DNA from: Pleurodeles waltl | Lineage: Eukaryota > Chordata > Amphibia > Caudata > Salamandridae | DNA: 64,000 nt | NCBI RefSeq assembly: GCF_031143425.1 | Contig: NC_090448.1 | Location: 331,836,177 to 331,900,176 of the forward strand | Reading direction: 5' to 3' | Shown here: positions 34,880-46,602 of the stretch, piece by piece | Position numbering within the stretch: position 1 is the stretch's first letter | Layout of the letters: every line of letters begins with the position of its first letter | Notes under the pieces: generated by a model | What the model saw: the letters and a program-made list of their open reading frames with translations, nothing else | Told to the model about the DNA's origin: nothing | The model's database searches: none | Position numbers and translations under genes: made by a program

Positions 34880-35360
34880 GGACAATTACGTACCCACATG
34901 CCATACACACCGACTGTCATGCCCACACACAAACACACCCACAGCAATGCCCCTACCCATAGACACACACACATACACACACACATGCACTCACAATACA
35001 CTCATGCACAACCAGAACACACACCATGCCCCACACACACGACACACACACACCAAACAACACCAACCATAAATACGTCTAGACACACATACCCAGCATC
35101 ACACAGCCTCATGACAAAAACAAGGCGGCATAGACACCAGGCAGAAGACGGAATATCAGACACACATACGACACACAACCACAAGTGCCAACCACACATA
35201 CACTGGTACCATACCATGACGCCATCGCCCATACCACTCACTCAACCCACACGATGCACAACAACTGAACACACTTCACAAACAAATACCCACACACATA
35301 CCATCCACACCAACTTCCAAAACTATCACCACACAAACAGCATTTCACACACAAATACAC
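34880..35360 (+). repeat. CA-rich low-complexity tract
   Basis: CACACA and ACACACCCA-type sequence on the + strand. Its long frame is Thr/His-rich by composition only. Confidence 0.7.
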
Positions 35361-35559
35361 GCAGGTTAAACATTTAAAAATAGAAGGGATACATCCACAC
35401 AAGTACAGTACACATGCACAGATGGAGGCAATGATGCACATACCTGTGCACACGAGGCAGCCATAGTGAAATGCAGGACAGCTTGATCAAAGTGCACCAA
35501 CTGTGCAGGTTGGCCAGATATATTAAATACGTGTTTGCCATTATTGACTATTGGGCAGT

Positions 35560-37160
35560 TTAGAGGTCCATGACCATGCGGCCAAACAGGCACAACAAGG
35601 CCCCAACTTGACCCCTGACATGACCACGGTCTCCACAGCGCAGGGGCATCAAAGGGGCAGGCACCTCAGGGCACAGGGGAAGGGGTTGGTGTTGGGGATT
35701 CAGGATATGAAGAGGGGTGCTTGGGCTTTGCTTTGGTGGGTGTGGCCTGGGATTGGGGTTGGGTTTGGAAGTGGTGGTCTTGGCCATAGTACCTGATGAA
35801 GAACTGTGGATGATAGCGGGATCAGGTTTCTTGCCAGGTGTCTTCTTGGAGGGGGAAGGGACATGGGAACTGGAAAGTGGGTCCAGGGAGGAACATGAGG
35901 TGGAGGTACTGGGTTTGGGCAGACCATATGAATGCACAGGAACAATACAGGGTGGGGCAGTAGGTTCAAATGGTCAATGCGGGAAAGGAAAGGTTTCTTA
36001 AGAGCACAGAGAGGGGCTGAGGAAACAGGTGTAAGCAGAGGCAGAGGGAGTGGTCGTAGGACGTGTGGGTGTGCTGGACGTGGATGCAGGTGGGTGCTCA
36101 GTCTGCCTGTGTATGGTGGATGAATGTGGGATGCCTGATGAGTGTGTTTATGTGTGTTGGGAGGAGGGGAGTGAAAAAGGGTGGGAAAGGACAAACAGGT
36201 GGTGTGTATGTAAATTGTGGTGGTGTCTACATGTCTGGTGTGTTTGCTGCAGGTGTCTGTAATGGTTGTTGTGGTGAGTGCGGGTGTGGTGTCTGGGGTA
36301 CATGTCTGGGTGATTGCTATTGTGGTGACTGTGTCAATGGGGCCAGGATCTGAGAGTGAGGATGCAATGCTTGCAGGTGTGTGTTGTGAGCTCACTGTAA
36401 GGGAGGAGGGGTGGGGGAGACAGTGGAGGATGTGGCTGTTGTGTTTGCAACTGTATGTTGAGTGTATGCATGGCTGTGGTGTGACTTGTGGCATGTGTGT
36501 TGTTCTTTGTGCATGCTGTTTGGCTTGTGTGCTTGGGATGGGAGAGGGGTGCTGGATGGGGCACAGGTGTTTGGAGGGGGGACAAAGGTACCAGGGACAC
36601 TGTCTGCCATCATTGAGGAGGCCAGAGCCTGAAATGATCTCTGGAGGCCAGACAAGGCACTGTAAATGCCTTCCAGGTAGGCATTGCTCTGCTGCATCTG
36701 GGATGCCAGCCTCTGGATGGCATTCACAATGATTGTCTGTCCCACAGAGATGGTCCTCAGGAGGTCACTAGCCTCCTCATTGAGGGCAGCAGGGCTGACT
36801 GGGGCAGGGGCAGAGGTGCCTGCGGCAAAGGAGACGCCCAGCCTCCTGGGTGAGCAGGAGCAGGCAATTCGGTCGGGAGCTACTAGGAGGGTGGTGCTGG
36901 TACGGGGGTGATGGATGAAGATGTTGTTGGGATGGTTCCAGAGGGGTCCTCCACTACCAGGGAGCTGCCATTGGAGGAGGAATCCGAGTCTGATGTTGCA
37001 TTGGTATTAGGCTCCCCTGTGGTGCTCCCCTTGCCCTCCAACCCACTGGTTCCCTCAGCGTCGCTGGACTGTGCCTCCTGGGTCCTGTGGGCTGCAGAAT
37101 CCCCACACGTCAGTGCCTCTGCTCCTTTGCCTGATGATGTTGATGCACACAAGGACACAA
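35560..37160 (-). pseudogene. Second Myb/SANT-like gene, exon 3 relic (sister element)
   Basis: On the minus strand the region encodes SSDAEGTSGLEGKGST and SDSDSSSNGSSLVVE, then GQTIIVNAIQRLASQMQQSN, then a Pro/Ser/Thr-rich tail. These correspond in order to 23490-21881 of the first element. The frame is broken several times. Confidence 0.6.
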
Positions 37161-37169
37161 GAAAACATA

Positions 37170-37301
37170 GAGGGGGATGCAGGTTGTGAGCAACTCAACT
37201 ATGATGCAGGTAGGCACACATGCAGTACACTGGGACTGAAGTGTACTGCATGTGTGCCTACCTGCATCATAGTTGAGTTGCTCACAACCTGCATCCCCCT
37301 C
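37170..37301. repeat. Perfect 62-bp-arm palindrome
   Basis: The left arm 37170-37231 and right arm 37240-37301 are exact reverse complements over 62 bases, with an 8-base loop GGGACTGA. I compared the arms base by base. It lies between exon 3 and exon 2 of the decayed Myb-like gene. Confidence 0.95.
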
Positions 37302-37599
37302 TCTTAACATAGCCTTTGCACTACAGGAATGTACCACTGATAGGGAGTACACTTGCCTCTTTGGAGTATACTACACTGACAGTGGTGCCCTACAGATTCA
37401 ATGCACATATCCTGCAACTCCAACTGAGGTATCCATTTAATGCTCAGATGTCATGAGTACCACTACGTCATTTAGCAAGACAACCGGAACACTACCTGAC
37501 TGACTGTGCTATACAATTTCCGCCTTACCTGGGCACACATGCCCCCTACACAACAAAGTAACATAACCTGGTCAAGAAGCTGATCACCTGCATACCCTG

Positions 37600-37856
37600 A
37601 CACTAATGAGTTACTGTAACACCAACCTTTCCCCACCTTGCCTACCATACCCCCAAAACAGCTGGCATGCAGGACAGTGTGATAACTCATCCCCTTGTAG
37701 CTGGTAAGCCACCGCCAGTATGCGGACCACTAGCAGGGTCAGGGTCCTATGTGTACCCCTCCCAGCTGGGCCTCTGCAGTTTTCTGTGCCCAGCGTCTCA
37801 GGTCCTCCCACCATTTCCTGCAGTGGGTGCTCCGCCGGCTATAGACCCAAAGTTTA
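37600..37856 (-). pseudogene. Second Myb/SANT-like gene, exon 2 relic (sister element)
   Basis: On the minus strand it encodes SRRSTHCRKWWEDLRRWAQK and TAEAQLG, then RILAVAYQL, with a frameshift. This is the third helix of the trihelix domain seen at 23885-24148. The upstream half of the exon is cut off by other sequence beginning near 37857. Confidence 0.65.
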
Positions 37857-38100
37857 TTTTTATGTAACTCAGTGCTGTGTTTCCTTTGTGGTAGGGCTAG
37901 TGCATCACAAGTGTTGTGTGTATTGTGCAAACGCTTCACACATTGCCTCTGGGATAGGCCTGACTGCTTGTGACAAGCTACCAAGGGGGTGAGCAGGGGT
38001 TACCTTGGATGTGTAACTCCATCACCCTGACTAGAGTAGGTGGGATCTGCATGGCTTAGGTGCATACCCTAGCAAACCAGAAACCTAATTTCTAACATCA
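37857..38100. mobile_element. Interspersed repeat insertion
   Basis: From about AAGTTTATTTTTATG to AATTTCTAACA the sequence has no counterpart in the first Harbinger element and interrupts the Myb-like exon. I recognise its GTGAGCAGGGGTTACCTTGG…TTTCTAACA end as a common newt repeat, from memory only. Confidence 0.4.
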
Positions 38101-38392
38101 GTGGACCCACTTACATTGCAATGAGACAGGTACCAACAAAGCATATAATCAAGCTAAAGAAATCTTCCTGTCTGACTTAGCAATAAAAGTTTGTCTGTAT
38201 ACTGCAAAGCATGAGAGCCCCTGTTTTTTGGAAATAAACGCCCTGGCAACTACAGTCCCTCATACATTCACAGGGATCACATAACATTACATACTTACAC
38301 TCAAGTGAAGAAGTGATTGATGAGATCTTCACCTTCCTCTTCATCACGGTCATCCTCACTTGGCATTTCAGGATTCTCACCCTGTGGCATTG

Positions 38393-38880
38393 CTAGCTCT
38401 CTCTCATCTGGAATCTATGGGATATACTTCCACAGGGCAATGTTGTGGAGCATCCAGCAAGCCACAATGATCTTACACACTTTTTCAGGTGATTTGCGGG
38501 GGGGGCTCCACCTGTCTTGCCGATACACCTAAATCTGACCTTCAGAAGCCCAAAAGCCCGCTTCATGACATGCCATGGTCTTCCACAGGCATCGTTGAAG
38601 CGGACTTCCCCAGGTGTAGTTCGGTTCTTTACCGGCATCAACAACCAAGGACGGTACGGATATTCAGAGTCCCCTGTTATGGAATGGGACATATGTGCAA
38701 CCATGAGTCCTTCTCATCAGAATTTTTGCAGCAAACTCTGCACACACACAAACATGACATATGTGACTTAACAACCAGCCAGACCCTCTCTGGGTACAAT
38801 CGTGACATCAGCTGGGGGATTGCACTGTTCTGCATAATGAAGGCATCATAGACTGAACCCGGATAAGGGCAATCTGTTAG
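38393..38880 (-). pseudogene. HARBI1-like: HARBI1-like transposase remnant, opposite strand
   Basis: On the minus strand, 38880-38770 encodes PYPGSVYDAFIMQNSAIPQL and PERVWLV, which includes the second DDE acid. After an intron with a ruined donor (TTAAGT) and acceptor CCATAACAG, GDSEYPYRPWLLMPVKN and then KRAFGLLKVRFRC follow. The third catalytic acid, normally E before R-x-F-G-L-L-K, is K here. A frameshift at the G8 run near 38500 precedes VCKIIVACWMLHNIALW. The N-terminal half and first acid are missing. Sequence divergence from 24882-26025 indicates another subfamily. Confidence 0.8.
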
Positions 38881-39518
38881 CCTATTCTACAGGACGAGGC
38901 CTGACAAAGCCAGTTCCTCTTTGGTCTGGGGACAGTACCTTGGGATGTCTAGTCTGACTCAATATGGTTCAGCCATTTTTGGCTATGACATTCCAGATAT
39001 TTTATCAGCCTATGTGCTGCACAGTGCAATTAAGTTTTCGGTATGACCAGACAATTGTATCATTCTGCTGCTAGTAGCCCTCAGCATGACACAACCTGAG
39101 ACATATCCGTCCTTCCATTACCATCCTGTCTTCCTCATGTGCATCATATGGACCCACATTTCAACATTTCAAAATGTGGATCATAAGGTAGTAGGCAATG
39201 TTTTAGTGATAGGTGAGTTTATATACATAGGTGCAGGAAATAGTTGAGATATGCAACAGAAAGATAAAGTGGAGGAATCAGTCATGGTGGATGTAATCAG
39301 ATTAGTAGATGACATACCATTTAAAGTCCAAAGTCAATTGCCCTACTAACATGCAAAAGAAAGGTGGTCATAGAACAGTCAACAGAGTGAACGTGTGGCG
39401 CACAAAGGGGTTCTTTCAGGAAGAGGTCACTTGCTGGCAGTGGTTAGTATCTTGCCATCTGCACCTCCTGGATTCTTGGCTGGATGTCCCCACTTGCAGG
39501 GGAGGTGGGGTTCTGCAG

Positions 39519-40250
39519 CTACAGAGGCAGGGTGTCTAAGGTGGGTCCTTCTCCTGACAGGGCATCCCTTCCAGTGGCTGCCATAGATGTTGAAGGGTCT
39601 GGTGTTGCTTGGCCAAAGGAAGGGGTGTGGTGTTGCTCACAGTCCCTGATTAAGGTACTGCTAATCTCCCTGATCACCCCTGATAGGTAGGCCAGGATAG
39701 TGTTGGTGGCCTCCAACATTTCCAGTGACTCACAATGGAAGTCCCTCTGTAGCTGTTTGCCCTGCCTGAGTTCGGCAAGTACCTGGCCCATTACGCCTTG
39801 GAATTCTTGATAGGCTCCCAAGACGTGGCTGATGGTGTCCTGTCCAGGCCCATCCCTAGTAGCCTCATTCAGCTGGCCCATTACATCCTTCCCATGCACC
39901 CTACCCGCACATGCCTGTGCTCTTGGCACAGCTTTCCCCTTGCCACTGGTTCCAGGACCATAATTGTCAGAGGTGTTTTGCTGTGACCCAGGATCCTGGA
40001 TGGGGGGTGGGCACAAGATGGTTGTCACAGTCCTAGGGACACAGTATGGGGGGAATGGCTGCCTGCGATGTAGATGTAACCGGGCTGGAAGGTGTCGATA
40101 TTGTCGAAGTGAGGCTCACTGGTATCATCTTGCCAGGTTGCCCTGATGGGTCTTCATCCATGGTGGCAGTGGCAGTCTCTTGAGTGGGATCGGTGTTCCC
40201 AGTGGCAGCTAGACCTGTTGATGTGAGAGTTACAATGTTACAGGTTGCAC
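39519..40250 (-). pseudogene. MSDP exon 2 relic (sister element)
   Basis: On the minus strand it encodes DEDPSGQPGKMIPVS, then DTISHVLGAYQEFQGVMGQV, then LEMLEATNTILAYLSGV. It parallels the linker and coiled segment of 27322-26498 (SILGAYHHSQETMGQIL). Frames are broken around 40030. Confidence 0.65.
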
Positions 40251-40739
40251 TGTGACATCTACATCTAATAGTTTGCAGCGACATTTAACAAAGGCCATGC
40301 ACACATTGGATTTGCAGGTTTTCCTTATGTGTCAGATACATATGCTCTGAATTATAGTGACTTGGCATTTGAGTAACATACCAATTTCATTTCAGTCAAC
40401 CAGCTGCAGAATGTATGAGTTCATTAGCACTTTGGAGGATGGCCATAGACTTACATTTTGCCAGCAGTGTAGGCCAAACAGTAGCTGGGCAGAAAGTGGT
40501 TTAGATCATTTTATGGCCTAGTTGATTGTTAAGCAGGCAGACTCAGAACTTTATTGTATATGTAATTGTTGTCATCATGTAGTCAGACATTGTACATGTG
40601 TCTGCTGCCAAAACCATTCAGGTGATGCATCTTGAGGCCTTTGACTTTTTCTTTTCTTTGCTGTACACAGGTTGAGCTGTCCTTCCTGTCAACAATATTT
40701 TCATCTTGGCTTAGCTGCTCAAGATTGATCTAGGTGGTT

Positions 40740-42000
40740 AGTCAAATCACAGAGTGTACCCTGATCTGTATCTTGGTCCCTCCCAGGTTGGTAAACTTTA
40801 TTTGTGATTCCACAGACAGATGCATTTTGGCATATGGACACTGGCCTGATGATTGGAGTTACTGGGACTGGCCGTCCTGGCATCTGCAGTCATGTTACTC
40901 CAAGTATTACACATAGTACACATAGCTCAACTCAACTATGAGTACACTTCCATAGTGAGTTAACAAACAAGGATATTTGGACAGATGCACACTGGGCTTG
41001 TGTTTGGCTTTGGGGAGACAGAGCCTTCTGGCCTTAGCAGTCATGTCACTCCCTGTACTTCATGCATTTGTTGTATGTCAGCCCACCAGGTGTGTACACT
41101 TCATGTATGATTTCCAAAATAAGGCGATATTAGCAAGTGTACACTGGACTGGAGTCTGGTGTGACAGTAAGGGGGCCTACTGTGAGTTGCATCCATGCAA
41201 TTCCCTTTATTACACACACTATACTGATAGTTTCCTCCCAGCTATGTATGCTTCAATGCTGTTGTGGTACACAGGTGTATGTCTGGGGAGGACACAGTTG
41301 TGTTCTATGTAGGGAAGCACTGCCTGCTGTGAGTAGCAGTCCTGTCACTCTCACTGCTTCACAATACCTGACAGATGCCAACTCCCCCAGTGAGTACACA
41401 ACATTTGAGGTTTGAGATACTGTTGTCTTCAGAGAAGGGGACACTGTTCTGATGTTTGTAGTGACAGTAACAGTGCCTCTTCGCCTTAGCAGTCCTGTCA
41501 GTCGCTATACTACACAGACACTATACAAATGTTATCCTCCCAGGTGAGTCCAATTCAACTGGGAGTTGTCAAAGTAGAGTCTTTAGAGCAGAAGACACAG
41601 GGCTGGCTCAGTGGAGTAATAGTAGCAGTGCCTCTTGGCCTTAGCAGTCCTGTCAGTCCCTGTTCTGTAATCGCTATACAAATGTTATCTTCCCAAGGGA
41701 GTACACTTCTATTGGGAGTTGACTTACACTGGTCTTTGGTGCTGAGCACACTGGGCTGGCTTACTGGAGTAACAGTAATAGTGCCTGCTGGGATTTGTAG
41801 TCCTGTCAGTGCCTGTACTACACACACATTACTGATGTCATCCTCTCAGGTGGGTACACTTCAATGTGGAGTTGCCAAAGTAATTTAGAGAAGGATACAT
41901 TGTTCTGGTTTTTAGAATAGTATAACAGTGTCTGCTGGGAATTGCAGTGCTGCCAATCTCTGTACTACACACTATACACAGATGGTGTTCCCCCAGGTGA
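40740..42000. repeat. ~150-bp tandem repeat inside the MSDP intron
   Basis: About eight diverged units follow one another. In the right half boundaries fall near 41544, 41698, 41850 and 41997 (147-154 bp). Units share GGGCTGGCTTACTGGAGTAA, CAGTGCCTCTTGGCCTTAGC and AGTCCTGTCAGT, and end CCTCCCAGGTGAGTACAC. The matching intron in the first element is only 341 bp. Confidence 0.8.
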
Positions 42001-42149
42001 GTCTTCTTCACATGTGAGATGCCAGACCAGGGTCTATAGACAGCATGGCAATAAACAAGTGAGTGGGATGACAGTGAAGGTGGCAAAAGGTGATCAGTGA
42101 GCATGCATGAAAAATCATTTTGGTAAGATTTGTTTGTGTTGTGACTTAC

Positions 42150-42501
42150 CAGACTCGACTGTCCCAAGTAATCCTGATAAGCACTCAGGATGGCCAAGAC
42201 CTTCTCCTCCCAGGATATGAGTTGTAAGGTGGGGTACCAACTGTCTTCTGGACATGCAGCTAGTGCCTGGATGCTGTTAAATGGACCTTCCCCATAACGT
42301 CGTTCCACCTCTTCCTGATGTCATCCCTTGTGCACAGGGTGGGGCCTACAGAATTCAATCTGTTGACTATCCTTTGTTACATTTCCATTTAGTAGCGTGC
42401 TGGACTTGAGCTCCAAATAAATGTGTCTCAATTCTTATGATTTCATCCACCGGGATTCTTAACCAAACTTCAGTGAAACTGGGATTTTGCTGGGGTGACA
42501 T
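42150..42501 (-). pseudogene. MSDP exon 1 relic (sister element)
   Basis: ATG at 42501, donor GTAAGT below 42150 at the same codon context as in the first element. The peptide begins MSPQQNPSFTEVWLRIPVDE and contains IIRIETHLFGAQVQ before a stop. A later part in another frame gives TRDDIRKRWND. The trihelix pattern is still visible but disrupted by deletions and stops. Confidence 0.7.
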
Positions 42502-43219
42502 GGTGGGGTTTACATAATAAACAGTGGGAAACGGACAGGTGACAGTGAGCTAATGGGAGTAGGATTTGCAAATTGATGTGATTGGAAATAGGTGTGGGAT
42601 ATGTGCTTAGGGAAAGTTATGGGGGTGCCTTATCTTCGGCCTGGTAATTTTTGGTTGTGCTCTGGCTTCTGGGTTTGGCGTTGTAGATGCAAAGGATTGT
42701 GGTTGTGTGAAGGGGTGTGCTTTGCATGTGTGTCAGGTGTGGCAATGTGTACCCGCTGTGTTGTTTTCAAACCCATCCAATGTCTTGTTGTGTATTGCTT
42801 TGTTGACTGTGAACCACAATGGTTCGGACTGCCAATGGCTGACTGCCATGGGTGTCTGCCACTGCGACATTTGACTTGTAATACATTCGGTGGTTGGTTG
42901 ATTGGCTATCGGTGTTGGTGGTCGGAACACCTATTTCCTGCTCTCAACGAGACTGGCCGTGTGACTTTTTTGGCTTACTTTTGCCGGTCCTGCCTCTGTT
43001 ACCCATAATGCGGCGGTCTGTATGACCACCAACATGGTGGTCTTTTGGCGGCCGCCACAATAGCAGTCTGGCTGTCCGACTACCAAAGTCGTGATGATGC
43101 CCTTTCTTATATTCTTCTAGTGCCCAGGACCCTACAATCCCATTACCATGTTGTGTGATCTTTGGCAAAAGGATACGCAACTTCTGTACATCAAGTTCCG
43201 AGGTAAAATTGAAAAAGAA

Positions 43220-43500
43220 AAATGTAACGATAACTCATGCCCTCGCCCTGCACTGCTAATTACAACAGATATTACAGCACTTATGAGAACTTCTACAATG
43301 TCATTAAGAATATAAATTAAACATAAGTAGTCAAATTACTGATGGAAAACTGTGCATGGCAGGGGCACGATTTATAGTTACCTTAAGGCACGAGTTATAG
43401 TTACTTGAAATAACTATAACTATAACTGCTGAATCACTATGTTTTTTGTGCGAGTAAGTTCAGAACCTAACTATAACATACCTGTAACCTTTGGGTTTTC
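43220..43500. mobile_element. ACTATAAC inverted-repeat element, copy 1
   Basis: ATAACTCATGCCCTCGCCCT…CTGCTAATTA on the left is answered by GGCACGAGTTATAGTTAC…TAACTATAACTATAAC on the right. It ends in a TATATATA run. A second copy in the same orientation is at 46130-46560. Confidence 0.6.
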
Positions 43501-44330
43501 AGTGAATATATATATATATATATGTGTGTATACGCACATATGTATATTACCTAGTGGCAGTCACCACTAGGTAATTATAGTTAGGACCTAGTTTCCATAG
43601 ATGGAGTGATTTTTGTTTTGCCAATGACTTTGGCGCCGCTTGACAAATATTCACGAATCTTTCAAAAGTATACTTGGTCAGTTCAGCTCCTGTCTTTAAA
43701 GTGTTGGGGTGATCTGTCAAGCTGGGGCCGAGAAAATGGGGGGCCCCAAAATGCTTTTTCCCCATTCATTGTTCCATAGGACCTTTAGACACACCTACAG
43801 CCTGAACCACTGAACGGAATTACACCAAATTTGGCACAAAGGTAGATCCTGTTCCACAGGTCAAGCTTTCTGTGGTTTGGTGTGAATCTGTTAAATAGTT
43901 TTAAAAAAATGTACAGTGAGAAAATATAGATATATAGGGATGAGGATCCTCCACAGATTCATCTGTCTCCGTGCTGATATGTGATAGGCTGCTAACACTT
44001 CAACAAGGAAGTGTTGACGGCCATCTTGGGACTCGGCTTCAGCCGAGTCCCAGCAAAAAAAAGACACAAAAAAGAAAAGAAAAGAGGCCCGGGTAGAGTC
44101 ACCCTGACGCTTTAGCCCTGGTGTTGGGGGCCCTGAGGGACCACGACAGGGCTTAAAAGCATTTTTGTTAAAAAAATAAATCTGAAAAATCTGCGGATCT
44201 GCTGATTTTTCAGAGTTTTTTTTTTTTTAAATTAGGTCTCCTGCGCTTTATGCTTTTTTTTGCCCTTGTGTGGGCCAGGTCCTGGCAGCATTTGGGGCTT
44301 AATGAAGAAGGAGAGTTCACTGGGTCCCCC
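43501..44330. other. Interspersed-repeat sequence, unclassified
   Basis: 43800-43945 (GAACGGAATTACACCAAATT, then TTTGGTGTGAATCTG) has the look of a dispersed salamander repeat known to me from memory. No coding frame. Confidence 0.35.
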
Positions 44331-44334
44331 TCCA

Positions 44335-44850
44335 TTGGCTTTAATAAGCCTTAAGAACCACCACCTCCGTAGGGCAATTATGTAAAATGTGTGGGGGACC
44401 GTCTGGTCCCCGAGCCCCGGGGACCACCACCTCCCCAGGGCTTCAAGCAATTAACACAAGGGGGGGCACCTGGCCTCCCTACTGCCCTGGGGACCGCCAC
44501 CTCCCTGGGGCTTTTTTAATTAAATGGGGGGGCGCAGAACCCCCTCCGCCAGCCCCGGGGACTGCAACCTCCCGAGGCTTTTAAAATTAAATGGGGGGGA
44601 CCACCTCCTAGGGCTATATTTATATTGAGTGCGGGAGGGCTGCGTGGCCCACCAGCTGCCCTGGGTACCACCACCTCCCCAGGGGAAAGAGTAAAAAAAA
44701 AAGTGAAAAGGGTCTTTTTCGGAAACCCTGTAGCCCCGAGAACCACCACCTCCCCGGAGCTGTCACGTTGGAGAGGGACCACGTAGACCTCCTCGAGGAG
44801 CCACTGATGGCCCTGCGGACCACCACCCCCAGGACCAGCTCCTGCTCCAC
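44335..44850. repeat. ~70-bp GC-rich tandem repeat
   Basis: ACCACCACCTCC or a close variant recurs near 44358, 44424, 44494, 44562, 44668 and 44743, usually after CCCCGGGG or CCCTGGGG. Confidence 0.75.
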
Positions 44851-45539
44851 CCACCCTCAGCACTAGCTGTTTGCTGTGGCTTGGCTGCAGATTTGAAGCT
44901 GCTGCCAAGTCACAGAAAACACTCCACTTTCTGACAGCAGGACCTGTCAAACAGGTCCAGCTGTCAGAAAGCAGAGCTTTCATCTCCATTCCCTACACAC
45001 ACGTATGCATCCAGGGAACAGAGATGATAGCTTTGCTTTAGCAAGCAGGCAACTGTTGTTAAAAGCAGCTCCTCCGTGCTTTCTAGGGCAATAGGACTGC
45101 AGGGGGACCCCCGCGGCCGAGGTAGCGAGTAAAGGGCACAAACTAAAATGCAAAAAATCTTTAGGGACTGTGGGGAGGCCTTAAGGCTCCCCCCCACCAT
45201 GGTCCCAGAGAGCCCATAAAGGTCAAAAACATTTTTTTTTTTAAATGAGTAGCTCAAGTGTGAAGGTCACAGATCTCCACACTGAACATTTTGAGGACTC
45301 GTGTCCAGGAGTACCCCTGGTCATTTCCCTCCTTTTATTTTTTGAAGTGTAAATGTTTAAGGCTCATACTAAAATGTGATCTTACTATTTTTATTTGACA
45401 AATACATTTTTCTTTTCAATTTGTGGAAAATATCTCATTCCAAGTATATCATCCATCAAAGCCTAAAAATCTATTTATCTCTCTCACTCCCTATCTCTAT
45501 ATCTCTCCTGTTCTCTCGCTTTCAATCTCTTTCTTCCAC

Positions 45540-45850
45540 TCACATACCCACTTACGCATCTCACTCACAGACCCACTCAGACACTCATGCACCCACTCAC
45601 AGACCCACTCAGGCCCTTGTGCACCCACTCACAGTCCCTGTCAGACCTCCATGCACCCACTCAAGCACCCAGTCACAGACTCACTCAGACTCTCACACAC
45701 CCACTCACAGACCCATTGAAACCCTCATGCACCCACCCATGCACAGACGCACCCACTAAAACACAGATGTATGCACTCTCACACCCACACAGTCACTCTC
45801 GCAGCCAATCTCACCCACAGATACAACCTCTCACTGCTGTTCTCACACCC
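45540..45850. repeat. ACTCACAGACCC minisatellite
   Basis: Imperfect 12-30-bp units of CACCCACTCACAGACCC and CACTCAGAC repeat through this interval. Its open frames (His/Pro/Thr-rich) are compositional. Confidence 0.8.
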
Positions 45851-46129
45851 AGAGATGATGTGACCAACTCCTGTCATGCATGGCCAAAGGACCGTGCACA
45901 GCATGGGGTTGGGTGGTTAGGGGTGTTTGGCTGCAGGGTCTGGCTGCAGGCTAGGTCTTGCCAGCAACCTGTGCTGCCAATGGACAAAGGCTGACTAAGG
46001 TGGAACGTTGGGTGCTTATAGGGGGTTGGCCTCAGGGCCTGGCTGCAAGTGGTTGGATTAATGTAAAGTAATGAAAATTACTATACATAAAAAAACATAG
46101 CCATCTACTGAAAAAAACCAAAGGTTACA

Positions 46130-46550
46130 GGGACGTTATAGTTAGGAAATAGAATTTAAAAAAACATAGAAATTCACTGAAAAAAACAAAGGTTACAGGG
46201 ACACATTTTAAACATACAAAACTATAGAAATTCACCTTATCTCAAGAAACTATAACTCATGCCCTAAGTTAAGTATAACTTGCACCCTCACCATGCACTG
46301 CTAATTACCCACAAATTACTGCACTCATAACATCCTTGATAACATCAGTGATAATATCAATGCAATTTTTGCAGTAAAAATGTTTAGGAAAAAGCTTTGC
46401 AAGGTGGGGCGCAAGTTATAGTTACCTTAGGGCATGAGTTATAGTAATTTGAGATAACTCTAACTATAACAGGTGAATTTCTATGGTATTGTACATTTAA
46501 AATGTGTGCCTAACTATAACATCCCTGTAACCTTTGATTTTTTCAGTAAA

Positions 46551-46560
<10 letters not shown>
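46130..46560. mobile_element. ACTATAAC inverted-repeat element, copy 2
   Basis: The left side ATAGAAATTCACCTTATCTC…ATAACTCATGCCCTAAG is mirrored by GGGCATGAGTTATAG…GAGATAACT…AGGTGAATTTCTAT around a centre near 46350. Like copy 1 it ends at CTGTAACCTTTG…AGTAAATATATG followed by a TA run. Confidence 0.7.

Positions 46561-46600
<40 letters not shown>
46552..46600. repeat. (TA)n microsatellite
   Basis: About 24 TA units directly after the inverted-repeat element. The shorter (TA) run at 43507-43522 sits at the same place after copy 1. Confidence 0.95.

Positions 46601-46602
<2 letters not shown>

Larger units (their letters stand above)
34432..43100 (+). mobile_element. Decayed sister Harbinger element (~8.7 kb)
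   Basis: The left end is GTGGTCATTCCGAGTTTGGC. A degenerate complementary end, near 43080-43100, reads CCAAAGTCGTGATGATG on the + strand. The layout parallels 20403-28627: transposase exon 1 near the left end, the second Myb-like gene on the minus strand, and the MSDP gene on the minus strand at the right. The region where transposase exons 2-3 should lie instead has a different HARBI1 remnant on the minus strand and an unrelated insertion. Ends are approximate. Confidence 0.65.

Noticed and set aside
34769..35377. 202-codon His/Thr-rich + strand frame
   Set aside because: It is a CA-rich low-complexity tract; it overlaps the true exon 1 of the transposase in another frame and reads through its splice donor.
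35700..36494. 264-codon minus-strand frame as an independent gene
   Set aside because: Most of it corresponds to the decayed low-complexity tail of the Myb-like gene in a mixed frame; I kept it only as part of that pseudogene.
37110..37352. Two nearly identical proteins on opposite strands
   Set aside because: They are the same sequence read from the two arms of the perfect palindrome.
44232..44989. Gly/Pro-rich minus-strand frames as collagen-like genes
   Set aside because: They arise from a ~70-bp CCACCACCTCC tandem array and lack Gly-X-Y periodicity.
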